NCBI GenBank assembly: GCA_001899285.1
Contig: MKWA01000023.1
Span: forward strand, 23,636-87,635
Source of the DNA: Rhizobiales bacterium 64-17
Lineage (GTDB): Bacteria; Pseudomonadota; Alphaproteobacteria; Rhizobiales; Xanthobacteraceae
Length of the DNA: 64,000 nt
Direction of reading: 5' to 3'
This document shows, piece by piece, positions 10,665 through 20,148 of the stretch; position 1 is the stretch's first letter, and each line of letters begins with the position of its first letter. Below the pieces are notes generated by a model. It worked only from the letters and a program-made list of their open reading frames with translations, did not search any database and had not been told where the DNA came from. Made by a program: the position numbers and the translations under genes.

Positions 10665-11870
10665 GTGACGATGCCGGGTGCCGGAACCGATAATACCAAG
10701 CCATGGATCGACGTGCCCGGACCGGCGGTGGTGCTGGTCGGGCCGCAGATGGGCGAGAATATCGGCGCGGCGGCGCGCGCCATGGCGAATTTCGGCCTGT
10801 CGCGATTGCGGCTCGTCAAGCCGGTGCAGGGCTGGCCGAACGACAAGGCGCGGATGATGGCGGCGGGCGCCGACCACATTCTCGATCGCGTCGAACTGTT
10901 CGAGACGGCGGCGGAGGCTGTCGCCGATTGCACTTATGTGCTGGCGACCACGGCGCGCACCCACGATCAGGCGAAGCCGGTGGTGAGCCCCGACGCCGCG
11001 ACACACCTGATCGGCCCGCACATCGCCGGAGGCGAGACCGTGGCGATCATGTTCGGCCGCGAGCGCAACGGGCTGGAGAACGACGAGGTGGCACTGGCCG
11101 ATGCCATCGTCACGCTGCCGGTCAATCCGGCGTTCGCCTCGCTCAATCTGGCGCAGGCCGTGGTGATCGTCGCCTACGAATGGTTCAAGCATGTGCGCCA
11201 CGGCGAACTGCCGTTCCGCGCGCCGGACAAATCGCCGCCGGCGCCGAAACAGCAGTTGCAGACGTTCTTCGATCTGCTCGAAACCGAGCTGGAGCGCGTC
11301 GAGTTCTTCCGTCCCGCCGAGAAGCGCGAGACGATGACCATCAATCTGCGCAACATCTTCAACCGGATGAACGCGACGCAGCAGGATATCCGCACGCTGC
11401 ATGGCGTGATCAGCGCCATCGTCACCGGCCGCAAGGGGCCGGCGCGGGGCGGCGTGCTCGACAGCGAGCAGGCGCTGCAACTGCGCGCGCTGATCGCCGA
11501 AGGCACCCCCAACAGCGGCGACGGTGGGCCGGTGCGCGGCCTCGCGCGGCTGTTGCGGCGCAATCCGACCGACGTGGAACGCGCGCTATGGCACGCGCTG
11601 GTCAACGACAAGCGGTTCGCCGGCAAAGGCTTCAAGCGGCAGACGCCGGTGGGGCAGCAGGTGTGCGATTTCGTCTCGTTCCCGCTGCGGCTGGTCGTCG
11701 ACGTGGCGCCGGCGCAGGAGGACGCCGCGGCGGCGCAGAAACGCGCCGAACGCAATGCGTGGCTTGCGGAGCGCCATTACCGCATCGTCACCGTGAAGGC
11801 CGACGACGTGCAGCAGGATATCGCCGCAGCGCTCGCCGTGATCGCTGCGGCAATGCCGGCAGAAAGCTAG
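10665..11870 (+). CDS. TrmJ-type RNA 2'-O-methyltransferase fused to a DUF559 nuclease-like domain
   Basis: 401-aa fusion. Residues about 18-255 are a SPOUT/SpoU enzyme of the TrmJ type, which 2'-O-methylates tRNA wobble-region position 32: motif 1 VGPQMGENIGAAARAMANFG, motif 2 IMFGRERNGLENDEVALAD and motif 3 LPVNPAFASLNLAQAV, then the TrmJ C-terminal helices (FFRPAEKRETMTINLRNIF). Residues about 288-395 match DUF559, a Vsr-like PD-(D/E)XK fold: LLRRNPTDVERALWHALV, FAGKGFKRQTPVGQQVCDFVS and AWLAERHYRIVTV. The usual VELDG catalytic strand reads VVDVAPAQE, so the nuclease site may be degenerate. Ordinary TrmJ is about 250 aa. The start is GTG 10665 or ATG 10671. Confidence 0.88.
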   Translation: MTMPGAGTDNTKPWIDVPGPAVVLVGPQMGENIGAAARAMANFGLSRLRLVKPVQGWPNDKARMMAAGADHILDRVELFETAAEAVADCTYVLATTARTHDQAKPVVSPDAATHLIGPHIAGGETVAIMFGRERNGLENDEVALADAIVTLPVNPAFASLNLAQAVVIVAYEWFKHVRHGELPFRAPDKSPPAPKQQLQTFFDLLETELERVEFFRPAEKRETMTINLRNIFNRMNATQQDIRTLHGVISAIVTGRKGPARGGVLDSEQALQLRALIAEGTPNSGDGGPVRGLARLLRRNPTDVERALWHALVNDKRFAGKGFKRQTPVGQQVCDFVSFPLRLVVDVAPAQEDAAAAQKRAERNAWLAERHYRIVTVKADDVQQDIAAALAVIAAAMPAES

Positions 11871-11875
11871 GACCA

Positions 11876-11893
11876 GCGCTCCGCAGGGAGCGC
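11876..11893. terminator. Hairpin between convergent genes
   Basis: GCGCTCC / GGAGCGC with a 4-nt loop lies between the trmJ-like stop and the stop of the convergent isochorismatase-type gene. There is no T-run, so termination is only suggested. Confidence 0.35.
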
Positions 11894-11909
11894 CGGCCAG
11901 ATCGCTGCC

Positions 11910-12563
11910 TCACGCGGCTTTTTGCGCCTGTTTCGACCAGACCTGCCGCAACTCGTCGCTGGTTGCCGCCTGGCCGAAATAGGTCTGGATGTTGAACACA
12001 CCGGACTCGTATTCCGCCTGGGTCGGCGCGCCGGTGCAATCCTTCACCAGCACGATGTGATAGCCCTTGATGTAGCCGTGCCGCGCAGTGGTTTCGACGC
12101 ACACATTGGTGGTGAAGCCGGTCATCAGGAGGCTTTTGATGCCGCGACTCTTGAGCATCAGATCAAGCTCGGTATCGGCGAAGGCGTCATACTGCCATTT
12201 GGTGATGACGGGCTCGCCGGTCTTCGGCGCGATCATGCCTTCGTACCAGTCGATGCCTTTCCCGTCTTCGCGGATCAGCCAGATATCGTCGCCGGCGCCC
12301 CACAGCGCCTTCTGATTGGGATGCATCTTGCTGTCGGCGAAGATTTCGCGCACCCAGACGACGAGCACGCCGGCCTTGCGGCAATCTTCGATCATCGCGT
12401 TGAGCCGTGGCACGGCTTCGCGGATCTGTTTCATGTCGAAGCCGAACTTTTGCGCCATCGCGCCGCGCTCGGAACAGAAGTCGTGCTGGGGATCAATGAT
12501 GATGAGCGCGGAGTGGGACGGGTCGGCGACGTCGGCGAGCGTCTTGAGCAGGTGTTGCGTCAT
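11910..12563 (-). CDS. Isochorismatase-family cysteine hydrolase
   Basis: 217-aa cytoplasmic hydrolase. The catalytic triad is visible: Asp24 in ALIIIDPQHDF, Lys in PVITKWQYDAFADTELD (about 117), and the nucleophile Cys in GFTTNVCVETTARHGYIKGY (about 150). This arrangement is found in nicotinamidases, biuret, ureidoacrylate and N-carbamoylsarcosine amidohydrolases; the sequence does not settle which. The insert GAGDDIWLIREDGKGIDWYEG before the Lys block is typical of the RutB/ureidoacrylate-like side of the family, a weak hint. The start is ATG 12563 with GGAG 7 bases upstream; a further in-frame ATG at 12575 lacks spacing. No pathway neighbours. Confidence 0.9.
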   Translation of the reverse strand: MTQHLLKTLADVADPSHSALIIIDPQHDFCSERGAMAQKFGFDMKQIREAVPRLNAMIEDCRKAGVLVVWVREIFADSKMHPNQKALWGAGDDIWLIREDGKGIDWYEGMIAPKTGEPVITKWQYDAFADTELDLMLKSRGIKSLLMTGFTTNVCVETTARHGYIKGYHIVLVKDCTGAPTQAEYESGVFNIQTYFGQAATSDELRQVWSKQAQKAA

Positions 12564-12856
12564 GAATGTCTCCATTGGCTGCGTTGCGGACGGAGTCGGC
12601 GAACGAGGGATCGCAATCGGAGATCGTCAGTACACAGCCTAGTTTAGGCTGCGGCGTGATCGCGTCAATGCATATGAGCGGCCGTTTCGGCGCGTGGCAT
12701 CCCATAAAACTGGCAATCCAGCCGAGAGTGCTGCTTCGCAGGCGCGACCTATCGTCACCACACGGTAAATGCGGCGCCGCATTTCCAGCCGATTGCTGTC
12801 ACGGTGCGGCAACGATTGATCCTTATCGCTCGGCCTCTCATCAGCGGAGGAGCCCG

Positions 12857-13219
12857 ATGCGTTTGATCCCGATGATTGCGGCAGCGGCACTGCTGGCGCA
12901 GGTTTCCGTTGCGGCGGCGCAGCCTGCCTTCATGCCACGGCCGATGCCGGATGGCGCGCGCGGCGAGGTGCGGGTGCAGGTCAACGTCAGTTTCTTCGTG
13001 ACTGGCGCCGTCAATCAGAGTGCTGAATCGCTGCAGGCGCAGGAGAGCGCACGACGCTCGCTTTACGAACGCGCCGGCAAGGAGTGCGAACTGCTCAAGG
13101 CAACCATCGCGACTGAATGCCGGCTGGCGTCGGTGAACGTCAACATCAATCGGCAGTTCGGTCAGCAGGAAGGCTTCAACGCCAACGGCAGCTTCGCCTT
13201 CGCCATCACGCCGAAATAG
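12857..13219 (+). CDS. Hypothetical secreted protein
   Basis: 120-aa protein with a clear Sec signal peptide (MRLIPMIAAAALLAQVSVAAA, cleavage near residue 21/22). The mature part has RGEVRVQVNVSFFVTGAV, a helix with two cysteines (ECELLKATIATECRLASVNVNIN) that could form a disulfide, and a short tail ending SFAFAITPK. It resembles small periplasmic proteins annotated only as hypothetical in Rhizobiales. The start is set by GGAGG ending 6 bases before the ATG. It converges on the aldolase gene with only three bases between stops. Confidence 0.75.
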   Translation: MRLIPMIAAAALLAQVSVAAAQPAFMPRPMPDGARGEVRVQVNVSFFVTGAVNQSAESLQAQESARRSLYERAGKECELLKATIATECRLASVNVNINRQFGQQEGFNANGSFAFAITPK

Positions 13220-13222
13220 CGA

Positions 13223-14002
13223 TCAACTCTTGAGTGCCTTGATCTGCGGGGCGATTCCGGCGCGCAGGAAGCCGAGGTCGCTGCCGATGGCGTGGAAGCG
13301 GAAGCCGCGCTTGGCACAGGCGAGCGCGCGCTCGGCATTCATGCAGTAAATGCCGGCCCATTTGTGCGCCTTGCGCGCGGCGGCGACGATCTTGTCGAGC
13401 GCCTGCTCGACTTCGGCCGAATGCGGATCGACATCGGCGCCGTTCGACAGCGCGATCGACAGGTCGGACGGCCCGACGAACAGCATGTCGATGCCGGGGA
13501 CGGCAGCGATCGCTTCCACGTTGTCGAGCGCCTCGCGCGTCTCGATCATCGCCAGCGTCACGGTGAGGCGGTTCGCCTCGCGCAGATAGATTTTCTGGTC
13601 CGGCATGCGGCCGAGCATGGTGGCGCGGTGCGGCCCCCAGCTTCGCTCGCCGCCCGGCGGGAATTTCGCCGCAGCAACGAAACGCTTGGCGTCGTCCACG
13701 GTGTTGACCATCGGCATGATGACGCCCTCGGCGCCCCAGTCGAGGACACGCGACACGCCGGCCTCATCGTTGATCGGTACGCGCACGATCGGCGCCGCGC
13801 CGCCGTGACGGATGCTGCCGATCGCGGCAACGGTCGCCGCCTGATCCCACATGCCGTGCTGGCCGTCGATGGTGACGGCGTCGAAGCCTTCGCGCGCCAG
13901 CACTTCGGCGACGAGTGGCGAGGTGAGGCCGCACCAGCCGGAATAGATCGTGTCGCCCGCGGCGAGGCGGGTGGCGAGGGTGAAGCCGGGATGGGATGTC
14001 AT
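13223..14002 (-). CDS. HpcH/HpaI-family aldolase
   Basis: 259-aa class II, metal-dependent pyruvate-type aldolase ((beta/alpha)8 barrel). Hallmarks: GLTSPLVAEVLAREGFDAVTIDGQHGMWD (catalytic His about 50), PIVRVPINDEAGVSRVLDWGAEGVIMPMV (Arg about 74), MIETREALDNVEAI (metal-binding Glu about 157) and GIDMLFVGPSDLSIALS (metal-binding Asp about 183). Relatives cleave 4-hydroxy-2-oxo-heptanedioate, 2-keto-3-deoxy-L-rhamnonate or other 4-hydroxy-2-oxoacids to pyruvate plus an aldehyde; the natural substrate here cannot be fixed. No hpa or rhamnonate genes are adjacent. Confidence 0.92.
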   Translation of the reverse strand: MTSHPGFTLATRLAAGDTIYSGWCGLTSPLVAEVLAREGFDAVTIDGQHGMWDQAATVAAIGSIRHGGAAPIVRVPINDEAGVSRVLDWGAEGVIMPMVNTVDDAKRFVAAAKFPPGGERSWGPHRATMLGRMPDQKIYLREANRLTVTLAMIETREALDNVEAIAAVPGIDMLFVGPSDLSIALSNGADVDPHSAEVEQALDKIVAAARKAHKWAGIYCMNAERALACAKRGFRFHAIGSDLGFLRAGIAPQIKALKS

Positions 14003-14124
14003 GAGGACCGTCTTGAGGTTTGTCGCGGGACGCTGTGCCCGGCGTTCGGCCGCGATCTAAACCCGTGCGCGACCGCTTGGGAAGACGCCTGGGAAAGGGC
14101 GGACAATTTGAGGAAAAGCTGCAT

Positions 14125-14150
14125 GAAAAAGGGCCGGCGGTGGCCGGCCC
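14125..14150 (-). terminator. Intrinsic terminator of the DUF1476 gene
   Basis: On the minus strand the stem GGGCCGGC / GCCGGCCC with a 4-nt loop is followed by TTTTTC. It lies about 50 bases past the DUF1476 stop. Confidence 0.85.
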
Positions 14151-14201
14151 TGTGATGCCTGTGGAGAACCGGCGATGTCGCGCCGGCTCCGAGTCTTTTC
14201 C

Positions 14202-14516
14202 TCAGACGCCTTTCTGGACCTGGTCGATGGCCTTGGCCATCAGTTCGACCATCGCCGCGCGAACGTCCTGCTCGCTGGCCTTGCCGGCGAGATCCTTGGC
14301 GACCTTGCGCAGCACGTCGTCGTCGCCGGCTTCCTCGAAATCGGCCGCGACGACCTCCTTGGCATAGGCGTCGGCATCCGCGCCGCTCTTGCCGAGCTTC
14401 TCCGCGGCCCACAATCCGAGCAGCTTGTTGCGCCGCGCGGTGGCCTTGAAGCGAAGCTCCTCGTCATGCGCGAATTTCCGCTCGAAGTCCTTCTCGCGCT
14501 GGTCGAATGTGCTCAT
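14202..14516 (-). CDS. DUF1476 protein, F1Fo-ATPase zeta-type inhibitor
   Basis: 104-aa small helical protein. It matches the alphaproteobacterial zeta subunit first described in Paracoccus, which inhibits ATP hydrolysis by the F1 motor: MSTFDQREKDFERKFAHDEELRFKATARRNKLLG at the N-terminus (inhibitory helix), then GLWAAEKLGKSG, ADFEEAGDDDVLRKVAKDL and an ending AIDQVQKGV. Length is exactly that of the family. The ATG at 14516 gives the canonical N-terminus. No atp genes are in the window, as is usual for this gene. An intrinsic terminator follows. Confidence 0.93.
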   Translation of the reverse strand: MSTFDQREKDFERKFAHDEELRFKATARRNKLLGLWAAEKLGKSGADADAYAKEVVAADFEEAGDDDVLRKVAKDLAGKASEQDVRAAMVELMAKAIDQVQKGV

Positions 14517-14808
14517 GCTGAAACGCCTCGGTCTTGTGGACAGGATCGGCGCACACACATATAGGGTGCGCGGGCCCTTGCATAGGGCGGCAAAGTGGTC
14601 AAGGCGACGCGGGGGACGGCACCTGCGCACGGTGGACAACGTCCCGCCACTTTGATTGTACTGAAAATAGCGATCGGCTAGGTTGCCGATTGCGATGGGC
14701 CGGGGTTTTTGCTCTGGTCGATTCGAATTCGGTCCCGCCGCGGATCTTGTGCTTTCAAACGGAGCCTCGGCACACTCGATGGACTTTCTCAAACCACGGT
14801 ACATTCCG

Positions 14809-15576
14809 ATGAGCCGCCGCCGCCGCATTTACGAGGGCAAGGCGAAGGTCCTTTATGAAGGGCCGGAACCCGGAACTCTGATCCAGCACTTCAAGGACGA
14901 CGCCACCGCGTTCAACGCGAAGAAGCACGAGGTGATCGAGGGCAAAGGCGTCCTCAACAATCGCATCTCGGAATATGTGTTCTCGCACCTCAACGAGATT
15001 GGCGTGCCGACGCATTTCATCCGCCGTCTCAACATGCGCGAGCAGCTGATTCGCGAGGTCGAGATCATCCCGCTCGAAGTGGTGGTGCGGAACGTCGCGG
15101 CCGGTTCCCTCTCGACCCGGCTCGGGATCGAGGAAGGTACGCAACTGCCGCGTTCGATCATCGAATTCTACTACAAGAAGGACGAGCTTAACGACCCGAT
15201 GGTGTCGGAAGAGCACATCACCGCGTTCGGCTGGGCCTCGCCGCAGGAAATCGACGACATCATGGCGCTGGCGATCCGCGTCAATGACTTCCTCGCGGGT
15301 CTGTTCCTCGGCGTCGGCATCCGTCTGGTCGATTTCAAGATGGAATGCGGCCGTCTCTGGGAAAACGACGTGATGCGCATTGTCGTCGCGGACGAAATTT
15401 CGCCCGACAGTTGCCGTCTCTGGGACATCAAGACCAACGACAAGATGGACAAGGACCGCTTCCGCCGCGATCTCGGCGGGCTGCTCGAAGCCTATACCGA
15501 GGTCGCCAAGCGCCTCGGCATCATGAACGAGGGCGAGCCGCCGCGCGGCACCGGCCCGGTGCTGGTGAAGGGCTGA
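14809..15576 (+). CDS. purC: Phosphoribosylaminoimidazole-succinocarboxamide synthase
   Basis: 255-aa SAICAR synthetase, the ATP-dependent step that joins CAIR and aspartate in de novo purine synthesis. Seen: [14 protein letters not shown] (N-terminal ATP-binding strand), [24 protein letters not shown], the family signature [20 protein letters not shown] (about 90-110), and [10 protein letters not shown] / [14 protein letters not shown] (signature 2, about 178-205). The start giving [11 protein letters not shown] is the one used by relatives; an in-frame ATG at 14779 would add [10 protein letters not shown] and cannot be excluded because neither has a strong ribosome site. It heads the purC-purS-purQ-purL series. 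Confidence 0.97.
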   Translation: MSRRRRIYEGKAKVLYEGPEPGTLIQHFKDDATAFNAKKHEVIEGKGVLNNRISEYVFSHLNEIGVPTHFIRRLNMREQLIREVEIIPLEVVVRNVAAGSLSTRLGIEEGTQLPRSIIEFYYKKDELNDPMVSEEHITAFGWASPQEIDDIMALAIRVNDFLAGLFLGVGIRLVDFKMECGRLWENDVMRIVVADEISPDSCRLWDIKTNDKMDKDRFRRDLGGLLEAYTEVAKRLGIMNEGEPPRGTGPVLVKG

Positions 15577-15666
15577 GCGGTTCGGAATTTCGGCCTGAAT
15601 CGCGGTCGAAAGTATTGAGGACACCCGCCCGCGGCCGTTGAGAGGCGGCGGGAAGGGTGGTACGCC

Positions 15667-15695
15667 GGGGGCCTGATCGGCCCCCGTCGCTTTTC
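15667..15695 (+). terminator. Probable terminator or attenuator after purC
   Basis: GGGGGCC / GGCCCCC stem with a 5-nt loop, followed by GTCGCTTTT. It lies in the 205-base gap between purC and purS and may reduce read-through into purSQL. Confidence 0.5.
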
Positions 15696-15781
15696 GCGGC
15701 GATTGCCGCGACAGGCGGCCGATTACGACCGATCAGACGACGAATCCGAGTGTCACCGATCAGCGCCGAGACCGCCATCCC

Positions 15782-16024
15782 ATGAAAGCCCGCGTCACCG
15801 TCACCTTGAAATCCGGCGTGCTCGATCCCCAGGGCAAGGCGATCGAGGGCGCGCTGCGCTCGCTCGGCGTCGATGGCGTCGCCAGCGTCCGGCAGGGCAA
15901 GGTATTCGACGTCGAGATTGATGGCGCCGACAAGGCCAAGGCCGAGACGCTGCTGAAGGAAGCGGCCGACAAGCTGCTGGCCAATACGGTGATCGAGAAC
16001 TACCGCGTCGAGGTGCTGGGATAG
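15782..16024 (+). CDS. purS: Phosphoribosylformylglycinamidine synthase, PurS subunit
   Basis: 80-aa small subunit of the three-part FGAM synthase, which bridges PurQ and PurL for ammonia transfer. The sequence [29 protein letters not shown], then [11 protein letters not shown] and the end [13 protein letters not shown], is characteristic. Length is that of the family. It is 7 bases upstream of purQ. Presence of a separate PurS agrees with the small-type PurL here. Confidence 0.97.
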   Translation: MKARVTVTLKSGVLDPQGKAIEGALRSLGVDGVASVRQGKVFDVEIDGADKAKAETLLKEAADKLLANTVIENYRVEVLG

Positions 16025-16031
16025 CCGTGCC

Positions 16032-16733
16032 ATGAAAGCCGCCGTCCTCGTCTTCCCTGGGATCAATCGCGAGCGCGACATGGCGCGCACGCTGCAACTG
16101 GTATCGGGCCGCGCGCCGGCAATGGTCTGGCACGCCGAGCACGATCTGCCGGCGGGCACCGACCTCGTGGTGGTGCCGGGCGGCTTCTCCTACGGCGATT
16201 ATCTGCGGTGCGGCGCCATCGCCGCGCGGGCGCCGGTGATGGATGCGGTGCGCAGCTTCGCCGCCAAGGGTGGGCTGGTGCTCGGCGTTTGCAACGGCTT
16301 CCAGATTCTGTGCGAATCCGGCCTGCTGCCGGGCGTGCTGATGCGCAACGCGCAACTCAAATTCATCTGCCGCGACGTCTATCTCAAGGTCGAGCGGTCC
16401 GACACGCCATTCACCCGCGGCTACAATGCCGGCCAGGTGATCCGCGTGCCGGTGGCACATGGCGAGGGCAACTACATCGCCGACGGCGAGACCGTGGCGA
16501 AGCTCGAAGGCGAAGGGCGCGTCCTGTTCCGCTACACCGGGCCGGACGGCATTCCCGATCCCAACTGGAATCACAACGGGGCGATGAACGGCATCGCCGG
16601 CATCCTCAATGAGCACGGCAATGTGCTCGGCATGATGCCGCATCCGGAAAACCACGTCGAAGAGGTGATGGGCTGCACCGACGGCCGTGGCCTGTTCGCC
16701 GGGCTCGTGGACCATCTTGCAAAGGCGGCATGA
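16032..16733 (+). CDS. purQ: Phosphoribosylformylglycinamidine synthase, PurQ glutaminase subunit
   Basis: 233-aa class I glutamine amidotransferase that supplies ammonia to PurL. Seen: N-terminal [41 protein letters not shown], the nucleophile elbow [20 protein letters not shown] (catalytic Cys about 87), and the His/Glu of the triad in [14 protein letters not shown] (about 200-212). It overlaps no gene; purL begins 4 bases after its stop, which suggests translational coupling. Confidence 0.97.
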   Translation: MKAAVLVFPGINRERDMARTLQLVSGRAPAMVWHAEHDLPAGTDLVVVPGGFSYGDYLRCGAIAARAPVMDAVRSFAAKGGLVLGVCNGFQILCESGLLPGVLMRNAQLKFICRDVYLKVERSDTPFTRGYNAGQVIRVPVAHGEGNYIADGETVAKLEGEGRVLFRYTGPDGIPDPNWNHNGAMNGIAGILNEHGNVLGMMPHPENHVEEVMGCTDGRGLFAGLVDHLAKAA

Positions 16734-16737
16734 CGAC

Positions 16738-18954
16738 GTGACGGCGGCGACCCAGACGAAAATCACCCCCGAACTCGTTGCCGAACATGGCCTCAAGCCG
16801 GACGAATACGAGCGCATCCTCAAGCTGATCGGCCGCGAGCCGACCGTCACCGAGCTGGGTATCTTCTCGGCGATGTGGAACGAGCATTGCTCGTACAAGT
16901 CTTCGAAGGTGCATCTGCGCACGCTGCCGACCAAGGCGCCGTGGGTGATCCAGGGACCGGGCGAGAACGCCGGCGTCATCGACATCGGCGACGGGCTAGC
17001 CTGCGTGTTCAAGATGGAGAGCCACAACCACCCGAGCTTCATCGAGCCGTATCAGGGCGCGACCACCGGCGTCGGCGGCATCCTGCGCGACGTGTTCACC
17101 ATGGGCGCGCGGCCGATCGCCTGCCTCAACGCGATCTCGTTCGGTGAGCCGGCGCACCCGAAGACGCGGCATCTCGTGTCCGGCGTGGTCGCAGGCATCG
17201 GCGGCTACGGCAATTCGTTCGGCGTGCCGACGGTGGCCGGACAGACGCGCTTCCACGCGCGCTACAACGGCAACAACCTCGTCAACGCCATGGCGGTGGG
17301 CCTCGCCGAGGCCGACAAGATTTTCTACGCGGCGGCGTCCGGCGTTGACATGCCGATCGTCTATCTCGGCTCCAAGACCGGCCGCGACGGCATCCACGGC
17401 GCGTCGATGGCGTCCGCGGAGTTCGATGACGATTCCGAGGAGAAACGTCCGACCGTGCAGGTCGGCGACCCGTTCTCGGAGAAGCTGCTGCTCGAAGCCT
17501 GCCTCGAGATCATGGAGAAGGGCTGCGTCATCGCCATCCAGGACATGGGCGCGGCGGGACTGACCTGTTCCGCTGTCGAGATGGGCGCCAAGGGCGATCT
17601 CGGCGTGACGCTCGAACTCGACAAGGTGCCGACCCGCGAAGCCGGGATGAGCGCCTACGAGATGATGCTGTCGGAGAGCCAGGAGCGCATGCTCATGGTG
17701 CTCAAGCCGGAGAAGGAAAAGGAAGCGGAAGACATCTTCCGCAAATGGGGTCTCGACTTCGCTATCGTCGGGCACACCACGCCGACCAAGCGGTTCGTGG
17801 TGAAGCATCACGGCGAGGTGATGGCCGATCTGCCGATCAAGGAGCTGGGCGACGAGGCGCCGGAATACAAGCGTCCGTTCGTCATTGCCGAGAAGCAGAA
17901 GCGTGTCGATGCCGACAGCGTTGCTGCGCCGATGCCGCTCGCCGATGCGCTGGAAACGCTGATCGCGACGCCGGACCTGTGCTCGAAGCGCTGGGTGTGG
18001 GAGCAGTACGACCACGTCATCGGCGGCAACACGGTGCAGCGCCCCGGTGGCGATGCGGCGGTGGTGCGCATCAACGACGGGCCGAAGGCGCTGGCGATGA
18101 CCACCGACGTGACGCCGCGCTATTGCGAGGCCGATCCGTTCGAGGGCGGCAAGCAGGCGGTGGCGGAATGCTGGCGCAACATCACCGCCGTCGGCGGCCG
18201 GCCGCTGGCGATCACCGACAATCTGAATTTCGGCAATCCCGAACGGCCCGAAGTCATGGGCCAGTTCGTCGGCTGCGTTCGCGGCATCGGCGAGGCGTGC
18301 AAGGATCTCGACTTCCCGGTCGTGTCCGGCAACGTCTCGCTTTACAACGAGACCAACGGCCGCGGAATCCTGCCGACCCCGTCGATCGGCGGCGTCGGCG
18401 TGATCGATGATTTCCAGAAATCCGCGACCATCGCCTTCAAGGCGGCCGGCGAGGTGATCCTGCTGATCGGCGAGACGCAGGGCTGGCTCGGCCAGTCGCT
18501 CTATCTGCGCGACGTCTGCGGCCGCGAAGAGGGCGCGCCGCCGCCGGTCGATCTGATCGAGGAACGCGAGAACGGCGATCTGGTGCGCGGCCTGATCGCC
18601 GACGGCGCGGTCACGGCGGTGCACGACGTCTCCGACGGCGGCTTGCTGGTGGCGCTGGCCGAGATGGCGATGGCCTCCGGCATCGGTGCGACACTGACGG
18701 AGGGCCCGGATGACACGCCGCCGCATGCCTATTGGTTCGGTGAGGATCAGGCGCGCTACATCGTCACCGTGGCGGCGTCGTCCGCCGCGCCGGTGATTGA
18801 GCGCGCCCGCGACGCGGGCGTGCTGGTCGAGCGCATCGGCGTCACCGGTGGCGACGCGCTGTCCCTGCCGGGCGAGCGTCCGCTGGCGGTGGCGGACCTC
18901 AACCGGAGATTTGAGGGCTGGCTGCCCGGCTACATGGCCGGGGCGGGGCAATAA
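16738..18954 (+). CDS. purL: Phosphoribosylformylglycinamidine synthase, PurL subunit
   Basis: 738-aa ATP-dependent synthetase of FGAM, working with PurS and PurQ. Family blocks: [23 protein letters not shown] (about 40-65, catalytic His), [29 protein letters not shown] (about 85-115), [18 protein letters not shown] and [25 protein letters not shown]. Length is that of the short PurL type (about 740) rather than the 1300-aa fused form. I take the GTG at 16738 ([14 protein letters not shown]), which sits 4 bases after purQ; an earlier in-frame ATG at 16687 lies inside purQ. Confidence 0.97.
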   Translation: MTAATQTKITPELVAEHGLKPDEYERILKLIGREPTVTELGIFSAMWNEHCSYKSSKVHLRTLPTKAPWVIQGPGENAGVIDIGDGLACVFKMESHNHPSFIEPYQGATTGVGGILRDVFTMGARPIACLNAISFGEPAHPKTRHLVSGVVAGIGGYGNSFGVPTVAGQTRFHARYNGNNLVNAMAVGLAEADKIFYAAASGVDMPIVYLGSKTGRDGIHGASMASAEFDDDSEEKRPTVQVGDPFSEKLLLEACLEIMEKGCVIAIQDMGAAGLTCSAVEMGAKGDLGVTLELDKVPTREAGMSAYEMMLSESQERMLMVLKPEKEKEAEDIFRKWGLDFAIVGHTTPTKRFVVKHHGEVMADLPIKELGDEAPEYKRPFVIAEKQKRVDADSVAAPMPLADALETLIATPDLCSKRWVWEQYDHVIGGNTVQRPGGDAAVVRINDGPKALAMTTDVTPRYCEADPFEGGKQAVAECWRNITAVGGRPLAITDNLNFGNPERPEVMGQFVGCVRGIGEACKDLDFPVVSGNVSLYNETNGRGILPTPSIGGVGVIDDFQKSATIAFKAAGEVILLIGETQGWLGQSLYLRDVCGREEGAPPPVDLIEERENGDLVRGLIADGAVTAVHDVSDGGLLVALAEMAMASGIGATLTEGPDDTPPHAYWFGEDQARYIVTVAASSAAPVIERARDAGVLVERIGVTGGDALSLPGERPLAVADLNRRFEGWLPGYMAGAGQ

Positions 18955-19282
18955 GCCGCTTTAGTCGGGTGGCGGCGGCAACTCCGAAAACGCGACCAGC
19001 AGCGCCAGGCTCAACGCCGAGGCGACCAGTAAGGCTGTGTCGTACATAGCGGGCACATCCCTGTTGGGTGACGGGCGTTCCTCCCGCGGATCAACGCGGC
19101 GATCGTGCATTTGTGCCGGGATTGAGCAGGGTTTTTGGAATTCCGTGCAAAGGCCCGTGCCGGGATGCCGCATCGGGGCATATCGACCCCAATTCTGGCA
19201 TAATGCTGAGCGATTCACGTTGACCTCGCCCGATCCTGCGGGGCGGCGGGCGTTTCCGGACCTCGAAGGAGCGAACATCACC
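18955..19282. other. Intergenic region between purL and bolA (328 bases)
   Basis: Apart from a doubtful 28-codon reading frame on the minus strand at 18961-19047 nothing coding is supported. The part from about 19090 to 19282 is probably the 5' region of bolA; TTGACC lies at about 19219, but no confident -10 partner is seen. Confidence 0.5.
18961..19047 (-). CDS. Possible 28-aa single-span membrane peptide
   Basis: MYDTALLVASALSLALLVAFSELPPPPD, read here in two parts: a hydrophobic span MYDTALLVASALSLALLVAF and a polar Pro-rich end SELPPPPD. The composition fits a small membrane peptide, but there is no convincing ribosome site and no family is recognised. It may be chance. Confidence 0.3.
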   Translation of the reverse strand: MYDTALLVASALSLALLVAFSELPPPPD

Positions 19283-19519
19283 ATGGCAATGGATGCGGGC
19301 GAGATCGAACGCCTCATCAAGGCGGCCCTGCCGGACGCCGACGTCACCATCCGCGACCTCGCCGGCGATGGCGATCACTACGCCGCCTCGGTCGTTTCCG
19401 CCTCGTTCAAGGGCAAATCCCGCGTTCAGCAGCACCAGATCGTCTATCAGGCGCTCCAGGGCCAGATGGGCGGCAAGCTGCACGCATTGGCCCTGCAGAC
19501 GGGGACGCCGGAAGGCTGA
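19283..19519 (+). CDS. BolA-family protein
   Basis: 78-aa BolA/IbaG-type protein. Seen: [24 protein letters not shown], then [24 protein letters not shown] and a conserved ending [14 protein letters not shown] with the His of the family. BolA proteins pair with CGFS monothiol glutaredoxins to share a [2Fe-2S] cluster, and here such a glutaredoxin is the next gene, 142 bases on. The start ATG at 19283 follows AGGAG with an 11-base gap; the ATG at 19289 would also fit. Probably acts in Fe-S trafficking or iron sensing. Confidence 0.92.
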   Translation: MAMDAGEIERLIKAALPDADVTIRDLAGDGDHYAASVVSASFKGKSRVQQHQIVYQALQGQMGGKLHALALQTGTPEG

Positions 19520-19661
19520 ATCGGGCTCTGGGGCTGGCTGGAAGGCTTTACCAAGGGAGGTCTTGCGTTCGCCGCCCAAAGGTACGATGTGTCAGGCACC
19601 AACCGAGGACGTGTTCCGGCCGACCCAACCACCGCTGCGACAGGCAGCAAAGGCAAACGAC

Positions 19662-19994
19662 ATGAGCATTCAGGATTTCATCCGCAACGAAGTGACCAGC
19701 AACGACGTGGTGCTGTTCATGAAGGGCAGCCCGCAGTTCCCGCAGTGCGGATTCTCGGGGCAGGTCGTGCAGATCCTCGACCATATCGGCGTGCCCTATA
19801 AGGGCCTCAACGTGCTGGAGTCGCTCGAACTGCGCGACGGCATCAAGCAGTATTCGAACTGGCCGACGATCCCGCAGCTCTATGTGAAGGGTGAATTCGT
19901 CGGCGGTTGCGACATCGTGCGCGAGATGTTCCAGGCCGGCGAGTTGCAGTCGATGTTCAAGGACAAGGGTCTGGCGACGACGACTGTCGCCTGA
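19662..19994 (+). CDS. grxD: Monothiol glutaredoxin, Grx4 type
   Basis: 110-aa CGFS glutaredoxin that binds a bridging [2Fe-2S] cluster with glutathione and delivers it to apoproteins. Seen: [25 protein letters not shown] (CGFS about residues 29-32), [24 protein letters not shown] (TIP and GGCD glutathione-binding motifs). The preceding gene encodes its usual partner BolA. Length matches the family. ATG at 19662 gives the canonical N-terminus [11 protein letters not shown]. Confidence 0.95.
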   Translation: MSIQDFIRNEVTSNDVVLFMKGSPQFPQCGFSGQVVQILDHIGVPYKGLNVLESLELRDGIKQYSNWPTIPQLYVKGEFVGGCDIVREMFQAGELQSMFKDKGLATTTVA

Positions 19995-20083
19995 CGTCCT
20001 GATTTCAGATTTGCGCAGCGCCAGTCCGGACGCGGTCCGGGCTGGCGTTTTGTTTGGGTTGGTGAACCGGGAACGTCCTCTAT

Positions 20084-20118
20084 CCGTTCATTCCCGCTTT
20101 CGCGGGGACGAGCGGCAA
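20084..20118. repeat. Short palindromic repeat fragment (REP-like)
   Basis: TTCATTCCCGCTTTCGCGGGGACG contains facing CCCGC and GCGGG separated by TTTC. It looks like half of the dispersed rhizobial repeat with the TCATTCCCGCGAAAGCGGG core. Confidence 0.4.
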
Positions 20119-20148
20119 CAGGGCGTGCTCACTGAAAGCGATCTACTT

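Noticed and set aside
16996..18951. A 651-codon open frame on the minus strand
   Set aside because: It is wholly antisense to purL, has no domain I recognise and a composition typical of a GC-rich shadow frame.
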